Source: Spirometra erinaceieuropaei
Lineage: Eukaryota; Platyhelminthes; Cestoda; Diphyllobothriidea; Diphyllobothriidae
Assembly (NCBI GenBank): GCA_902702965.1
Contig: CACRXP010000067.1
Span: forward strand, 735,616-799,615
DNA: 64,000 bases
Direction: 5' to 3'
In this document: one piece after another, positions 9,800 to 20,186 of the stretch
How the letters are laid out: each line of letters opens with the position of its first letter
How positions within the stretch are numbered: position 1 is the stretch's first letter
The notes under the pieces: generated by a model
The model's input: the letters and a program-made list of their open reading frames with translations, nothing else
What the model was told of the DNA's origin: nothing
Databases searched by the model: none
Program-made: the position numbers and the translations under genes

Positions 9800-10210
9800 G
9801 GAATTAGATTTGTGCACACAGTTACATTACGTCGTTAATATGGCTAGTCTTAATTTTATATTGTCATCCCTCTCCGCACTCTGTCTCGAGAATGAACTGG
9901 ATAAACTTTAGGGCACACCCTGAGACCTGGTCTTTAATTGCTTGAGCGAACGCATGGCCCTGATCACTGAACTCACCGTCCTGTCATGTCGATCAACTGA
10001 ACCGGCTTCTATTCAACGTATTTGACTCTATGAGGCTGGACGCCCGTATTACCGGTTACCTTGTCCTAAATTTGGGTAACTAATGACCGTTACGATTATT
10101 GAAATTGGAACACGGGAATAGGTACCCCCTGAAATTTGACGTGAGCCCATATTCCCGAATGCGATACTCTTCTACCCAGAACTATTACGTGCGGAGATAA
10201 AGGAGTTCAG

Positions 10211-10394
10211 AATGGCAGAATAGCACTACCGACAAGGATAAGGGCGACCGAAATGACCATTTCTGGCCCGCTGACCATCATCAGTCAGTCATTCCCAGCC
10301 CGGAGGCCTGAAACCCCTGGGGCCCGATCCCGCGACCTGTTAGTTAGGAGGCCTGGCTCGTTGACCTGTCGGTTGCGATAGGGTATATCAAATG
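10211..10394 (-). repeat. SINE-1 variant subfamily, deleted A box
   Basis: Parallel to 9035-9205, with about 25 bases missing in the tRNA-like head; it ends at the same atagggtatatcaaatga. Confidence 0.6.
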
Positions 10395-10686
10395 ATGGGC
10401 AGGACGGGACAAATGAGTTCCGTAACGCGATCGGTAGGCCATCCGATCATTTTTTCGTTCCCGATGCCAAGCCTTCAACCTTACTAATGAAACATGATGC
10501 TACTGACTTCTAGAAATCATGGACTATATGACTGTCGGCCGAGCTTTTAAAATACGATTTTAATTAAAACGGATCACTTGGGTAAAGGTTGCAAGTTCGA
10601 GCGGCGTGCGGCAACATTTAAACCATCCCTCACAGGCCAGGATACTGCTCGTTGAATACGCATCTGTCGTGCCTCTCTACCACTGT

Positions 10687-10836
10687 TAAAATACCCGATC
10701 GCGGCCGACAGGGAAACAAACCCGCAACTCAATGGTTGGGGCGTTGGATCAACAAATCGCGAGGTCGGGCCTCGGAGGTCGCATGCCTCGAGATTGGGTA
10801 CGGCTGACTGATGACGGCCAACAATCCAGAAACGGC
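10687..10836 (+). repeat. SINE-1 variant, diverged
   Basis: The order cccgatcgcggccgacag, aactcaatggttgg (A-box region), gtacggctgactgatgacgg and cagaaacgg matches SINE-1. It abuts a Merlin end at 10840. Confidence 0.55.
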
Positions 10837-10839
10837 TAC

Positions 10840-10892
10840 GGTAACAATCGGGAGATGACACCCAAATATCCGTTGCCTAGAAATAATACCTA
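10840..10892 (+). mobile_element. Merlin terminal fragment
   Basis: ggtaacaatcgggagatg followed by acaccc and aaataatacc matches the complement of the right end of the Merlin at 29463-30252. Confidence 0.6.
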
Positions 10893-11296
10893 CTCTATCT
10901 ACTCTAGTAGGTTATAACCCTAAATATTTGTTGTTTCACATGCTGCCTCACTTAGATTATCATAATCTCCAACACGGCTATTCCAGTCTCACTTGTCCTT
11001 CTCGGTAATTTTTTTTGGCCAGCTTACTTACAAAATGCTTTTCTTCATGCGAAACGTAACTAGATTGCCTCGGTCATGTGTGCTCTCTCCCTCAGTTAGA
11101 AAGCTCTAGGAAACATTTAAAAGTCTGTTGAAGAAACGTCGTACGTCATTTCCTAAACAAAGGAACTTCTTAAGTCTTCAAGGCACCTGCTGGCGCCTTG
11201 TGACTTCCAGGAGAAATCTCTTCAAGGAGATAAACATACCAACTGCTTAAAAGAAGACGAAGGCACGATCACTGGGACGGTAGATTTGTTGGTGTT

Positions 11297-11333
11297 AGCT
11301 TTCGCACTCGAACAGAAGTTCATCATCAGAGAC
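11297..11333 (-). ncRNA. Hammerhead-like motif, AGCT type, partly degraded
   Basis: CTGATGA (11329-11323), stem II ACTT/GAGT with a CTGTTC loop, GAAA and an AGCT stem III followed by A. Stem I pairs poorly. It follows the PLE nuclease at 11345-11893 in the same orientation. Confidence 0.5.
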
Positions 11334-11344
11334 TGCTAGAGGGC

Positions 11345-11893
11345 AGCAACGTGTGAACATTTATATCGTTGTGCCGTGGGGGAGGTGGGGAGGAGGTGAC
11401 TACGTCCGTGACGAGGTCTGGTTTGTGCTGCCTGGCCCACAGTGGTCCCACGGCGTGGTGACGCCGTTTGTACTTCGCGGAGATGTGAGCTGCGCCACCT
11501 GGCTGCTTGGCAGAGCGCGTGACAACACGCAGACAAATCAATGTGTCTGTTGATAGAGTTGGTGTCCGACACCCACGCCTCCAACAGTTCTCGCCCCGTC
11601 TTGTTGCCTGCTCGCGCCAATATCCGCGTGTTGGCGAAGTCGAACTCATAGCCTTCATCCAGCGTGTGAGTAGCGATTTGCGATAGTGGATAGCCTCTTC
11701 GGACGGCACGTTTGTGCTCACATATTCGTGAGCTGAGACGTCGTCCTGTTTGGTCTGCGTAGTGGCAAGAACAGTTATGGCACGGGATTTGAGAAACTAC
11801 GTCCGACTGCTCGCCTGCGTCCAGCGATCCTCCATTTTCATGATCAACTGCTTTTTGGGGGATAGGAACATTCCCAGAGGACCTCTGACCCAA
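11345..11893 (-). pseudogene. PLE GIY-YIG endonuclease fragment
   Basis: An open frame with DVVSQIPCHNCSCHYADQTG, RLSSRICEHKRAVRRGYPLS, NTRILARAGNKTGRELLEAW and SINRHIDL. This is the Penelope-type GIY-YIG fold with its Cys-rich insert. The YIG tyrosine region reads YADQTG rather than YVGQTG, removing the usual glycine. The reverse transcriptase is missing. It lies within host intron 3 in antisense orientation. Confidence 0.8.
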
Positions 11894-12100
11894 ATATTTG
11901 TTAATACCATGGAAACCATTTTAACGTATGCAAACGACATTACCCTTTGGTATACCGGATGACTATGTAACACGGTTCCCCCAGACTGAAACTGTGCATA
12001 GTTTTTTTTAAATTATCGAAATCAAGGTTGTCTGCGAAACTGCAGTCTAAGACTTACCACAATCGACGACACCATAAGCAACATTTTTTTCTACTTACAG

Positions 12101-12318
12101 ATACGCAACCTATCAGATCGTCTCTAACTGCCGGTCAGAGGGGTTCCGTGAACAGAGTACCATCGAGTGACTTACGTCGAGCCCCCAGCGTTGCAGATGT
12201 CAGCGAACTTGCAAGTCAGGTGCCAGCAAAGCCCACGTCGAGAATGCAGAACAGTAGGAGGCAGAACTCCCGATCAAAATCCGCCTCAGCTGTTAGCCGC
12301 GATGCCAGAAAGTACTAG
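12101..12318 (+). CDS. Coiled-coil protein, last exon with stop
   Basis: The acceptor is ttctacttacag. The single base left by the previous exon completes a GAT (Asp) codon, giving DTQPIRSSLTAGQRGS onward to KY-stop. The 72-residue tail is basic and rich in Ser, Arg and Gln (SRMQNSRRQNSRSKSASAVS), typical of disordered phosphorylatable tails. It is joined to 6850-7105 across a 4,995-bp intron full of mobile elements. The splice phase, acceptor quality and low-complexity C-terminal character support this. No RNA evidence is available; another terminal exon could exist. Confidence 0.65.
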
Positions 12319-12455
12319 CCTCCCGGCCAGTTCGTCGCTGTGCAACAGCTTCCATTTCTTTTCGCAAGGTTCGGCAGTTGAGATCGAACCAATGACATAA
12401 AGATCATGAATTTTGTGTGTTTCTCTAATAATCTGTGATAAATAACTTCCGACAG

Positions 12456-12638
12456 AGCCCGCTGAAATTCCTCAAGTTTGGTATTCAAATCGATAGGAAT
12501 GTAGCTTTAGCTGATAATTTTCAGGGAACGATTGACGTTTTTACTCGGCATCAGAAAAGCATGCTTGTAAATAAAGAAGCCCGAATCGAAGAGAAACTGG
12601 AAACTACCCAAAATTCGATAAGTCTGCGCATGCTATAA
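12456..12638 (+). CDS. Possible orphan exon, unknown protein
   Basis: An open stretch after a ccgacag acceptor-like site reads SPLKFLKFGIQIDRN, then NFQGTIDVFTRHQKSM and ARIEEKLETTQNSISL before a stop. The amphipathic helical composition looks coding. It is not in frame with a splice from 7105, but it would be in frame from a phase-0 exon such as 5294-5479, so an alternative terminal exon is conceivable. It could equally be chance or repeat-derived. I recognise no domain. Confidence 0.25.
   Translation, partial: SPLKFLKFGIQIDRNVALADNFQGTIDVFTRHQKSMLVNKEARIEEKLETTQNSISLRML
12570..12575 (+). other. Candidate polyadenylation signal
   Basis: AATAAA about 250 bases after the stop codon of the coiled-coil gene. 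It is the only canonical hexamer I noticed in the proximal 3' region, but it also falls inside the exon-like frame at 12456-12638, so the assignment is weak. Confidence 0.3.
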
Positions 12639-12736
12639 GCACAAATGAAGGCGAGATTTCAAGTTCTAGCCGTATGTATAGGTGAAGAAGAGGAAGACGA
12701 AGAAGAGGGGTCGAGCACCGGAACACTTTGTTTATT

Positions 12737-12780
12737 GTTCTGAGTTTTCGCACCCGTACAGGAGTCCATTGTCAGAGATA
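12737..12780 (-). ncRNA. Hammerhead-like motif, AGCT type, degraded
   Basis: CTGACAA in place of CTGACGA, GAAA present, stem III now AACT. Stem I is TCT/AGA, against CCT/AGG in the copy at 15708-15751, a compensated change. It follows the PLE at 12880-13540. Confidence 0.5.
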
Positions 12781-12879
12781 GCGACAGCAATAAAACAAGC
12801 GACGGTTATATGGCATGTAGGCCAATCATCGACCGTCTACGCAAGACAGGAGGCGACTGCGTGAGACCGATAAATCGAT

Positions 12880-13540
12880 TGACTGAGTTCTCACCTGAAG
12901 CCTAGGCTTCAATCAGTTCTCGGTCTGTTTTGTTTCCGGCGTGGGCGACTATTTTGGTGGCTGCGAAGTTGGACTCGTGACCCATTTCGTAGGTATGGGC
13001 AGCCACTTATGCGTCGCCTCGTCACACAGCCACCTTATGTTTGCGTAAGCGCGATTCGAGCATGCGTCCAGTCTGTCCTGTGTAGGTACAAGGACAATTT
13101 TGACACAGGATGCGATACACCACTCCAAATTGCTCTTCAGGCTTTAACCGGTCTTTAATTTTTACGACCGTGCTGCGCATGGTGGCTTTGGGACGGTGTG
13201 TAATTCCAACACCTAGCTCCGCGACAATGTGCTCGGTCGCTTCTGTAACGTCCTTGATGTATGGCAGAGAATGCCACATCGCCGGTGGTGTTGATGTTTG
13301 AGTCCTCTAAGGGCGACCGCGTAGGCAGCGACTTATAAATGTCCTCGGATAGCCATTTTGCACAAACTGGTCGCGGAGATAACGGGCCTCACGTGCTCTG
13401 TCCTCCGGTTTGCTGCAATGAGTTTGGATCCGTTTGAAGAGCGTCTTCACACAGCTTCGTTTGTGATCCACCGGATGGGTGCTGTGAAAACTGAGAAGCT
13501 ATGTGGTGTTCGTTGCCTTCCTATAAACAATCGTTCCAAT
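12880..13540 (-). pseudogene. PLE thumb plus GIY-YIG endonuclease fragment
   Basis: The minus strand starts in the RT thumb (frames mixed: HPVDHKRSCVKTLFKRIQTH, REARYLRDQFVQNGYPRTFI) and continues with WHSLPYIKDVTEATEHIV, FGVVYRILCQNCPCTYTGQT and RMLESRLRKHKVAV. It keeps GVVYR and YTGQTGR, the GIY-YIG signature, and loses the C-terminal ILAR part to stops. Two or more frameshifts are present. Confidence 0.8.
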
Positions 13541-13554
13541 CTCACCGTTAAGGT

Positions 13555-13640
13555 TTCTCTGACGACAGGCTCCTGCATGAGTTCAAAAGCTGAGGACAAT
13601 AAACAAAATGTTCCGGTACTCGACCCCTCTTTTTCTTTTT
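13555..13640 (+). ncRNA. PLE end with hammerhead-like motif, AGCT type, degraded
   Basis: CTGACGA at 13559-13565, CAAA in place of GAAA, AGCT, then gaggacaataaac and the family's end block gttccggtactcgac. It is in opposite orientation to the neighbouring PLE, so the two form an inverted pair with 12715-12780. Confidence 0.45.
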
Positions 13641-14447
13641 CTTCACTTATAGGCACAAATACTTAGAACCCTTTTCTCTAATATAAATTCAAAGTAATAC
13701 TTCTCATTAACACATTGAAGGTCTGCAGCTGTAAACTTAAAGCTGTTTTGGCACAGGCAAAGATCGAATGAAAGCCATTTTGCAGTCTCTTTGTAGACTA
13801 AAGCAATCTTCCAGACGTCCAACCTAAGTAAACGCGTCATTGTTTTGCTGCAATGCTTCCTTAAGAACATCCCAAATCCTCGCTCCGTGTTCTGTTATAC
13901 ATTTATTCGCTTTTTTGTGAAAACAATGCTCATATCGTTAAGAGAGGAATAGGCACACACCCATCCACCGATTTTCTGAATTATCTTCCTGTACAATGCC
14001 TGTTTAATGCAGTAAAACAAGCATCCAGCGTATGACTTTTCCACTTGTATATATTTAAAACAGCACGGCTTATCCCATGAAAGGTTTCGGTTAGCACCAT
14101 TTGCATAATACAGGTAGCGGAGGGTGCACATATCCATTTCCGACCCAGTTGCCGTACATCTTTTCGAATTCAGCTAAGAGATGATGGCAGGAGATAGGGA
14201 GACAGCGGTCCGGGTGAATAGATGTCCCCCACTACCATATCTTGGTCATATTAAGCCTAGTAGGTATCTGACTTTTCGGAATTCCTGCTATTCTTTTTTT
14301 GAGAGAGAGAGAGAGGGGGGAATGCTTTATTTTGAAAATAACATTCAAAACTTTCAGCAAAAACGGTTCTCCAGTACACGGTGATTACCATAGAGATTAA
14401 CAGGTATTGGACAGGTGGACATAACTATATATGAAGAAAAAAGGACT
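13641..14447. other. No recognised feature
   Basis: AT-rich sequence with no recognised gene; a short (ga)n run lies at ~14301-14315. Confidence 0.4.
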
Positions 14448-14690
14448 TTAAGGTGCAAGATCGAGTTTTAGCTTTTGTTTTTCAGCATCTTTGCAGGTGA
14501 GATACCGGGCTAGAAATGGCAGTATTGAATTCTGATAAGCCGAAGTGCGACAAGGGATGTGGTGGAAGCATCGACGCATGGGGCGTAAGGATTTCGCAGC
14601 CATTAACTCATTATGAAAAGGATGGACGGTGTCATTCAGAATTCGGTCGGCAAATTGCTCCACCATATTGAAGTGTCGCTGCATAATGAT
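14448..14690 (-). pseudogene. LINE ORF2 C-terminal-like fragment
   Basis: It is open in frame with the endonuclease fragment upstream. It contains NMVEQFADRILNDTVHPFHN and CRTSAYQNSILPFLARYLTC. The R-T-x-x-Y-x-N-S-x-L-P pattern resembles C-terminal tails of LINE proteins, but the match is weak. Confidence 0.4.
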
Positions 14691-14975
14691 ATCAAAATTT
14701 ATACACCAGTCTTGATTGACAAAAATGGCCACTCCTCCACCTCTACTGCCTGTTGGAGATGGTCTATCATTTCGAAAACAACAAAATGACGAAAGAGTGA
14801 TTAGTTCCGAGTCAATATGGCTATTCAACCACGTCTCCTGAAGGCCAATAACTTCTGTTTTGCCATGTTCTTTGGTTGACAGAAGTTATTCCAAATCATG
14901 GGCTTTGTTAAATACCGATCGACAGTTAGTCGAAAGAAAACCCGGGATTGATAACTTGTTTTTAGGCTGGCGTTT
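14690..14975 (-). pseudogene. LINE endonuclease-domain fragment
   Basis: The minus strand reads STNCRSVFNKAHDLE, stop, KTEVIGLQETWLNSHI, FRNDRPSPTGSRGGGVAIFV, the classic N-terminal signature of the apurinic-like endonuclease of Jockey/CR1 LINEs (NxRSxxNK, ETWL, RGGGV). It joins at ~14690 to a different piece (14448-14690) ending in RTSAYQNSILPFLARYL, which resembles the extreme C-terminus of a LINE ORF2. It is therefore an internally deleted chimera. One stop lies inside the endonuclease part. Confidence 0.7.
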
Positions 14976-15660
14976 AAGCGCAACTTGCCATCCACAGCGA
15001 TGTTGCTTTCGAAATATTGGCCTTTGCTGATACGAGCGTGGGAAGGCCAACGAGGAAGGACGAGAAACAGGACAAGTTGTCAGAGTGTAACTGCTGCTGG
15101 CACGGTGATTTCATTGCGTTTGGGAGCGTGAGAACGTCAACGCAAGATAATCGCAGAAACGACAAATTGGCCGCAAAGTGCAGCCACTAGAGTCATGATC
15201 AGGAGGCGGAAAAATCGATGCAAAAATTTCGCAGGGTTTAAACTCCTTTAAAAAGGTACTAGCGTACTGTAAAGACGACCTCATAGGAATATATCAATTA
15301 AAACAAAGGAATTAGACTGGGGTATGCAATTAATAAGTGTTCACGTGACTGGAGGGAAAAAAATGGCGGCTCAATTTCAAAAGCCCGCCATGATGTGCGT
15401 TCGGCGTTTGTTTGATTTGGAAAGCCAGTGGATGGATGTGGGTCATTCCTCTGCGGTGATATACTCAATTTACAGTGGCAGAGAACGTCAAATGGTGACG
15501 CACCGATTAATTTGCCTGCGACCCATCTGCTAGACCCCGTATGTGTATTATTTGTGCTGTGAGCGTGCGCATGCTTCCGTTTTTGGCCCTAGATGGTGGT
15601 GAAGGCTGTGAGTGGTTGGATGCAGGACAGGCTCGAAAAAGTGTTATATCAATCCATTTT
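14976..15660. other. No recognised feature
   Basis: No gene or catalogued repeat was recognised; it lies between the LINE endonuclease fragment and a PLE inverted-end element. Confidence 0.35.
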
Positions 15661-16003
15661 CATAAGTGAAGAAGAAGAAGAGTCAAGCACCGGAACACTT
15701 CGGTTATTATCCTGAGCTTTCAGACGCGTACAGGACTCCATCGTCAGAGGTAGTGGCAGAAACAGGACAAGCGGCAGTTATAAGGCACGTAGGCCCAATC
15801 ATCGACCGACGTCGCACGACTGGAGGTGACTACGCAGGTCTCTGTACGCCGGCGCCAAATCGATAAATCGATTGACCGAGTTCTCATCCGAGGCCCAGGC
15901 TTCAATCGATTCTCGGCCTGATTTGTTTCCGGCGTGGGCGAGTCTGAAAGCTCAGGATAATAAACGAAGTGTTCCGGTGCTCGATTCTTCTTCTTCACTT
16001 ATG
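15661..16003. mobile_element. Element with ~62-bp inverted PLE ends
   Basis: The arm cataagtgaagaagaagaag to ctttcaga (15661-15724) is repeated inverted at 15943-16003. The inside carries a PLE C-terminal tail on the minus strand (TRSIDLSIWRRRTE) and one complete hammerhead. It resembles a deleted PLE flanked by opposed terminal repeats. Confidence 0.6.
15708..15751 (-). ncRNA. Hammerhead ribozyme, AGCT type, core intact
   Basis: CTGACGA (15747-15741), a weak stem II (GGA/TCT with wobble), GAAA, self-complementary AGCT, C17 and stem I CCT/AGG. One extra U lies after CTGACGA. Stem II is the weakest part. Confidence 0.55.
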
Positions 16004-16248
16004 CATACATCTGGAAGTCGAAATTTCGCCTTCATCCATTTTCAGCTCTGTCGATACCCACACCCCATAATGAATACGCCTACGCATCGCAACTGACGGC
16101 ACACCAGGCCCGTGACCCACTGGCAAAGTTAGATTCAAAAAAGACTCTCGTCGACCAAGAAATCGGCGCTCGAATGCAAAGCCATGCAAACCTGGGCGTG
16201 GACATGACTAGATGACGACGATTAGTAGGCTTATAATGACTATTCAGA

Positions 16249-16279
16249 AGAAGAAGAAGAAGAAGAAGAAGAAGAAGAT
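16249..16279 (+). repeat. (GAA)n microsatellite at PLE 3' end
   Basis: About ten GAA units (CTT on the PLE sense strand) close the PLE. Shorter versions follow the ends at 12680, 15665 and 33430. Confidence 0.8.
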
Positions 16280-16301
16280 GCGATCAGTGGAAGAAGTTTA
16301 T

Positions 16302-16346
16302 CGGCTTGACGTTTTGGATTCTCACTCGAACGCATCATCAGAAACG
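16302..16346 (-). ncRNA. Hammerhead-like motif, ACGT type, 3' end of PLE
   Basis: CTGATGA (16341-16335), stem II tolerating one change, AAAA in place of GAAA, ACGT, then C. The core change predicts weak or no activity. It is in direct orientation with the motif at 18975-19018, so the pair brackets the PLE like terminal repeats. Confidence 0.55.
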
Positions 16347-16429
16347 GTTGCAGATAAAGGCCATGGAGGCACAAAGACGTGGCTGCCGTGGGACCACATG
16401 TGTACTATCATTAACAGTTCTCATGATTA

Positions 16430-18935
16430 CCGCAGGGGTCGTAGTTGATGCGATGATGGCTCGTCAGTCCGAGTCCGAGTCGGTAATGACCGTGATTTCG
16501 TCATCCGTATTGGATGCTGGTGTGACGATGGCTCGGCAAATTGGCTCACTGTCATTGGGATAATTGTTCGCCCGCGCCCTCCCCACGTGACTGATTCCCT
16601 GTCCAGGGAAAATCTCAGCGCGGAATATGGTACCGGGAGGTCATTATGCTTGTTGATGGATTGCTGGCCTGAAAACCATGACTCGAGCAGCTTGCGACCC
16701 ACGCGGTTGTCACCCCCTAGAGAGGATAAAGGCCTCTTGAGACCTGAAAATATGGCGGGGTCCCGTCGAATGAGCCGCTACCTGAGAGCTGGCGTCTTCC
16801 CGCCTCACTGCCGCTGCGTGCTTGGCAATTCGCGTACGGAATAATCTCCCAATTTCTCCGACGTAGTTGCTTTGTCTGCAGTTGCACCAGATCCAATAAA
16901 CGACTCCAGATTTTTCCTGCCGTGGCAGGGGGTCTTTTGGCCTCATGACTTGGCGCCTGATGGTTGTTTCCGGCCTGTGTGCAACCCCAACTCCAAGTGG
17001 AGTGAGAAGACGACTGACGGCTTCCGAGACGTTCTTCAAGTACGGAAGAGCCCGCCAAAATTTGGGGCCGGTTGGATTTGGTCTCTGGTGTCAATTCCGC
17101 ATGCACTGGTTGACAGAGTTGCGCGGGTAACCATTGGATCTCCGTGCCCATTGAAAGTATTGTTATTCAGCAACCTTGTCTTCTGTTTCATTTCAGTGTG
17201 TCTCAACGCGCCGGTATAGCGCCCTTACGCAGCTGCGTTTGTGACTGAGCGGGTGGTTACTGTTGAAGTACAGTATTTGCGTCGTATATGTCGCTTTCCT
17301 GAACACTTTGGTTTTTAGGCCACCACAATCCTTGCGACAGACGAGGACATCCCGGAAGGCCAGCTAGTTGTTTTCTTCCTTCTTAGTCGTAAATTGAATG
17401 TCCGGGAAGACGGTATTGAGATGTTCTTTGAACATCAGCACATGATCCCGTTCGATGGCAACGAAGGTATCATCCACATACGGAGCCGAAAATTTCGGTC
17501 TGTGTTTTTGAAGACCAGCGACTCTAACCGTTGCAGGACCGCCTCGGCGATGAATCTCGAAATCGGCGAACCCATTGGTGTACCCTTTACCTGCTCGTAG
17601 ATTGTTCCGTCAAACGTAAAGTACGTCTTGGGACAGAACTTCAGGAGTTGGATGATTTGGGCGCGTCCGAGGCGATTCTCCGTTTCATCTTATTTGCTTT
17701 GTAGAAGCAGCTCGATTGTCCCGATCGCCAGGTCCTGGGGAATAGAAGTAAAAAGGGATGTAACATCAAAATATACCATGACCTCATTTGGATGGAGGCT
17801 TACCTCTTTGAGTTTCTCCAGGAATTCTGCTGACGAAGAGACTGTGGTGTCTGACTCAGCGGTCCGGAACTCGAGACGCCGGAAAAGCCACTTAACTAGT
17901 CCGTTTGTTGGAGTTCCTTTGAGCGACAGGATGGTTCGGAGAGGAGCGCCGTCTTTGCGCACCTTAGGGGGGCCATAGAATCGGGCCAAAGCCGTATCTT
18001 GGGGTCTCGCCACGCGTCTGTTGGTCGGTTTTATTGCACTTGAGTCCTCCAAGGCCAAAAACGTGGCATTAATTTCGCGTGTCAGTGTTTTTAAAGGGTT
18101 CTTTGCACATGGGACATAGAACTGTCGGTCCTCCAGTAAACCTTTGGATTTTTGAAGGTAGTCTGTTCTGTCCAGTACACCCGTGAAGCGAACCTTGTCC
18201 GCTGGCACAATGACCAGATCTTTGTCGGCCTGGAGTTCTCTAAGCGCATCACGCTCGACCTTGGAAAGCATTTCGCGCGGCCTGTGGGCCATTAAGAGAG
18301 ACGACACCTGGTGTCGGATGAGGCTCTTAATCTCCTCCGTTGCCTTCGTCTAAGGATTGATTTCACTGCTGCAATCATGTTACCAGGTTTGTCGTCAGTC
18401 GTGTTGAATGAAGCTTCGTGCCGTAAAACCTGCGTCTGATCCTTCGTCAGCACCTTTGACGACAGGTTGTGCACCAGTTTGTCGTTTCTGGGCGACGTTG
18501 AATTGGGCAGCTTTCGGAATTTGTTCCCCAGCACTGCACCGCGTATGATTCTCTGTTGGCGGGCTTGTTCAGCTATCCTCTGCAGAAGCAGATTTGTACC
18601 GATCTCTCCAATGAACTCACAGCATCTGGTCTTTTCTTGGTCAATACTTTGATGGTACTTGCGAAGTCTCGCGTAGACATCTTGGAGGAGCACTCGGATC
18701 ATCCTTCTGCCAAGTCGAAATACTGCTCGTCTCACCAAATCCATGTTAACCGGGGGCTTGTACGAAACACATTTCGGCAACACATTATTGTCGAAAGACC
18801 TGTGCAGAAACCGGATCTGCGAATACGTAGAGGCCTCACGAAGGGCGAAGATTTCCCATCGCCGGGTCGATCGGAGCGCATCGCGCCCAAATACCTTGCT
18901 AATAGAAGTGAAGAGACGGGTCCCAAGAAGCAGTC
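16430..18935 (-). pseudogene. Near-complete Penelope-like element (RT + GIY-YIG), frameshifted
   Basis: In minus-strand order: N-terminal region (RRAVFRLGRRMIRVLLQDVY, KFRKLPNSTSPRNDKLVHNL, LRHEASFNTTDDKPGNMIAA), a frameshift near 18340, then RT motifs LVIVPADK, FYGPPKVRKDGAPLRTILSL, VYFDVTSLFTSIP (motif A Asp) and, in another frame near 17480, the catalytic YVDDTF. The thumb follows ([17 protein letters not shown]), then the linker, and the endonuclease GVVYWIWCNCRQSNYVGEIG, RTRIAKHAAAVRR and SINKHNDLPVPYSALR. In the family the RT copies element RNA and the nuclease nicks the target. At least three frameshifts and some stops make it inactive as protein. Length between hammerheads is about 2.65 kb, typical of PLEs. 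Confidence 0.9.
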
Positions 18936-18974
18936 TTGAAGATGGAGACACGATCACTGGGACAAGAGCTTTAT

Positions 18975-19018
18975 TAGCCCGACGATTCGGATTCCTGCTC
19001 GAACCCATCATCAGAGAC
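18975..19018 (-). ncRNA. Hammerhead-like motif, ACGT type, PLE-PLE junction
   Basis: CTGATGA and stem II are kept, but GAAAC reads GAATC and the ACGT stem III is lost, so it is likely inactive. It ends one PLE copy (19480-19020) and starts the next (18935-16430): a head-to-tail tandem joint. Confidence 0.55.
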
Positions 19019-19019
19019 A

Positions 19020-19480
19020 AAGCAGATAGGGATGGTTCATGCATATGCGGCTGCAGTATTTATAGGATGCAGTAGCCATGTTACCGCATACCTATGTAGA
19101 TTCACGGCTCCCCCCTTCATCAGAGATCCTTTCCTGTGGTGTGATGGTCGACATTCGGGTCGTTAATTACTGCAATTCATCACATGCGTTGGATGTTGAT
19201 GTGATGATTGCTCGAACATCTGACGCGCTGACCCTAGTGTTGGGGAAAGTGTTCACCTGTGCGCTCCTCGCGTGGCCATTTACTCCGCCTAGACGAAGTC
19301 ACAGCACCGAGTATTGAATGGGAAGATTATTGCGCTTGTTTATTGACTAGGGGCCAGTAAACCATGACTCAAGCAGCTCCCCGCTCACGCGGTTGTCACC
19401 TCTTGCGAGAATTTCGGTCTCGTCAAAGTTTCCCCTCCAAAATCTAGGGCCGGTTGGGTTTGGTTTTTGGCTTCGTCTGC
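19020..19480 (-). pseudogene. Internally deleted PLE C-terminus
   Basis: It reads NPTGPRFWRGNFDETEILAR, RVSGELLESW, then a tail matching 3260-3620. It shares the same internal deletion with that copy. A TATA-like box (19057-19064, minus) precedes the junction hammerhead. Confidence 0.75.
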
Positions 19481-19580
19481 AGATCGTATATTTATTCAAT
19501 CCCACCCATACGGAGCTTGTTTGCTTCGTGAAACCAATAGATCGGTGTGCGCCCTTTCCTGATTGAATAAATACCCGAAC

Positions 19581-19614
<34 letters not shown>

Positions 19615-19870
19615 CGATCTGCAGCGACAGAGAATGACAGGTGGCGAGGCGCTGATGAACTTCGGTTCGATGAAGTGCTTATGACCCATCTGGTAGACCC
19701 CAGTGGTGGACCAACTGCACCAGGTTCTTCTGTGCGCATGTTTGTGTTTCTGGTCCCAGCTGCTGGTGGTCAGGGTTATGATTGGCTGAATGAAGGCACA
19801 CTAAGTCCGAAACAGCACTGTATCAATCTACCCGCATTCTCTGTCGTCCCTCCTCGCTTCTATATGTACA
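19480..19870 (-). repeat. X repeat, copy 2
   Basis: Inverted copy of 2872-3225, with a (TA)n tract inserted at 19584-19612. It is followed by gcatatatgtacatatag and SINE-1, the same order as at 2770-3225. Confidence 0.7.
19584..19612. repeat. (TA)n microsatellite
   Basis: About 14 TA units inside X repeat 2; similar tracts lie beside SINE-1 copies at 20343-20363 and 49786-49818. Confidence 0.9.
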
Positions 19871-19878
19871 TATATGCA

Positions 19879-20185
19879 GAGTGCTATTGCCGACAAAGAC
19901 AAGGGAGACTGGAATGGCCATTTCTGGCTTATCAGCCGTCGTCAGCCAGCCATACGCAAGCCCGAAGTGTGGAATACCCGAGCCTCGAACTCGTGACCTG
20001 TTGGTTTAGAAGTCAACGACTCTACTCACCGGGCCACGAGCCCGATGCCTTGTCGGTTTTCGATCGGGAATATACAATGTTAGGGGGCGCTCACCGATCG
20101 TTCATACGTAACTCACTCGTTCCTTTGTGCCTTATGGACTCTCTCTCGAGCCCTACCAGCTGTCGCATAGCGGCGCATGATATAT
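19879..20185 (-). repeat. SINE-1, full length
   Basis: It has all parts of the family: a gcgccgc-type 5' block, cccgatcg, a tRNA-like head (A and B boxes), a body with ggccattccagtctccc, and a ggtaat-type end. It is joined head-to-tail to the partial copy at 20187-20345. Confidence 0.8.
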
Positions 20186-20186
20186 A

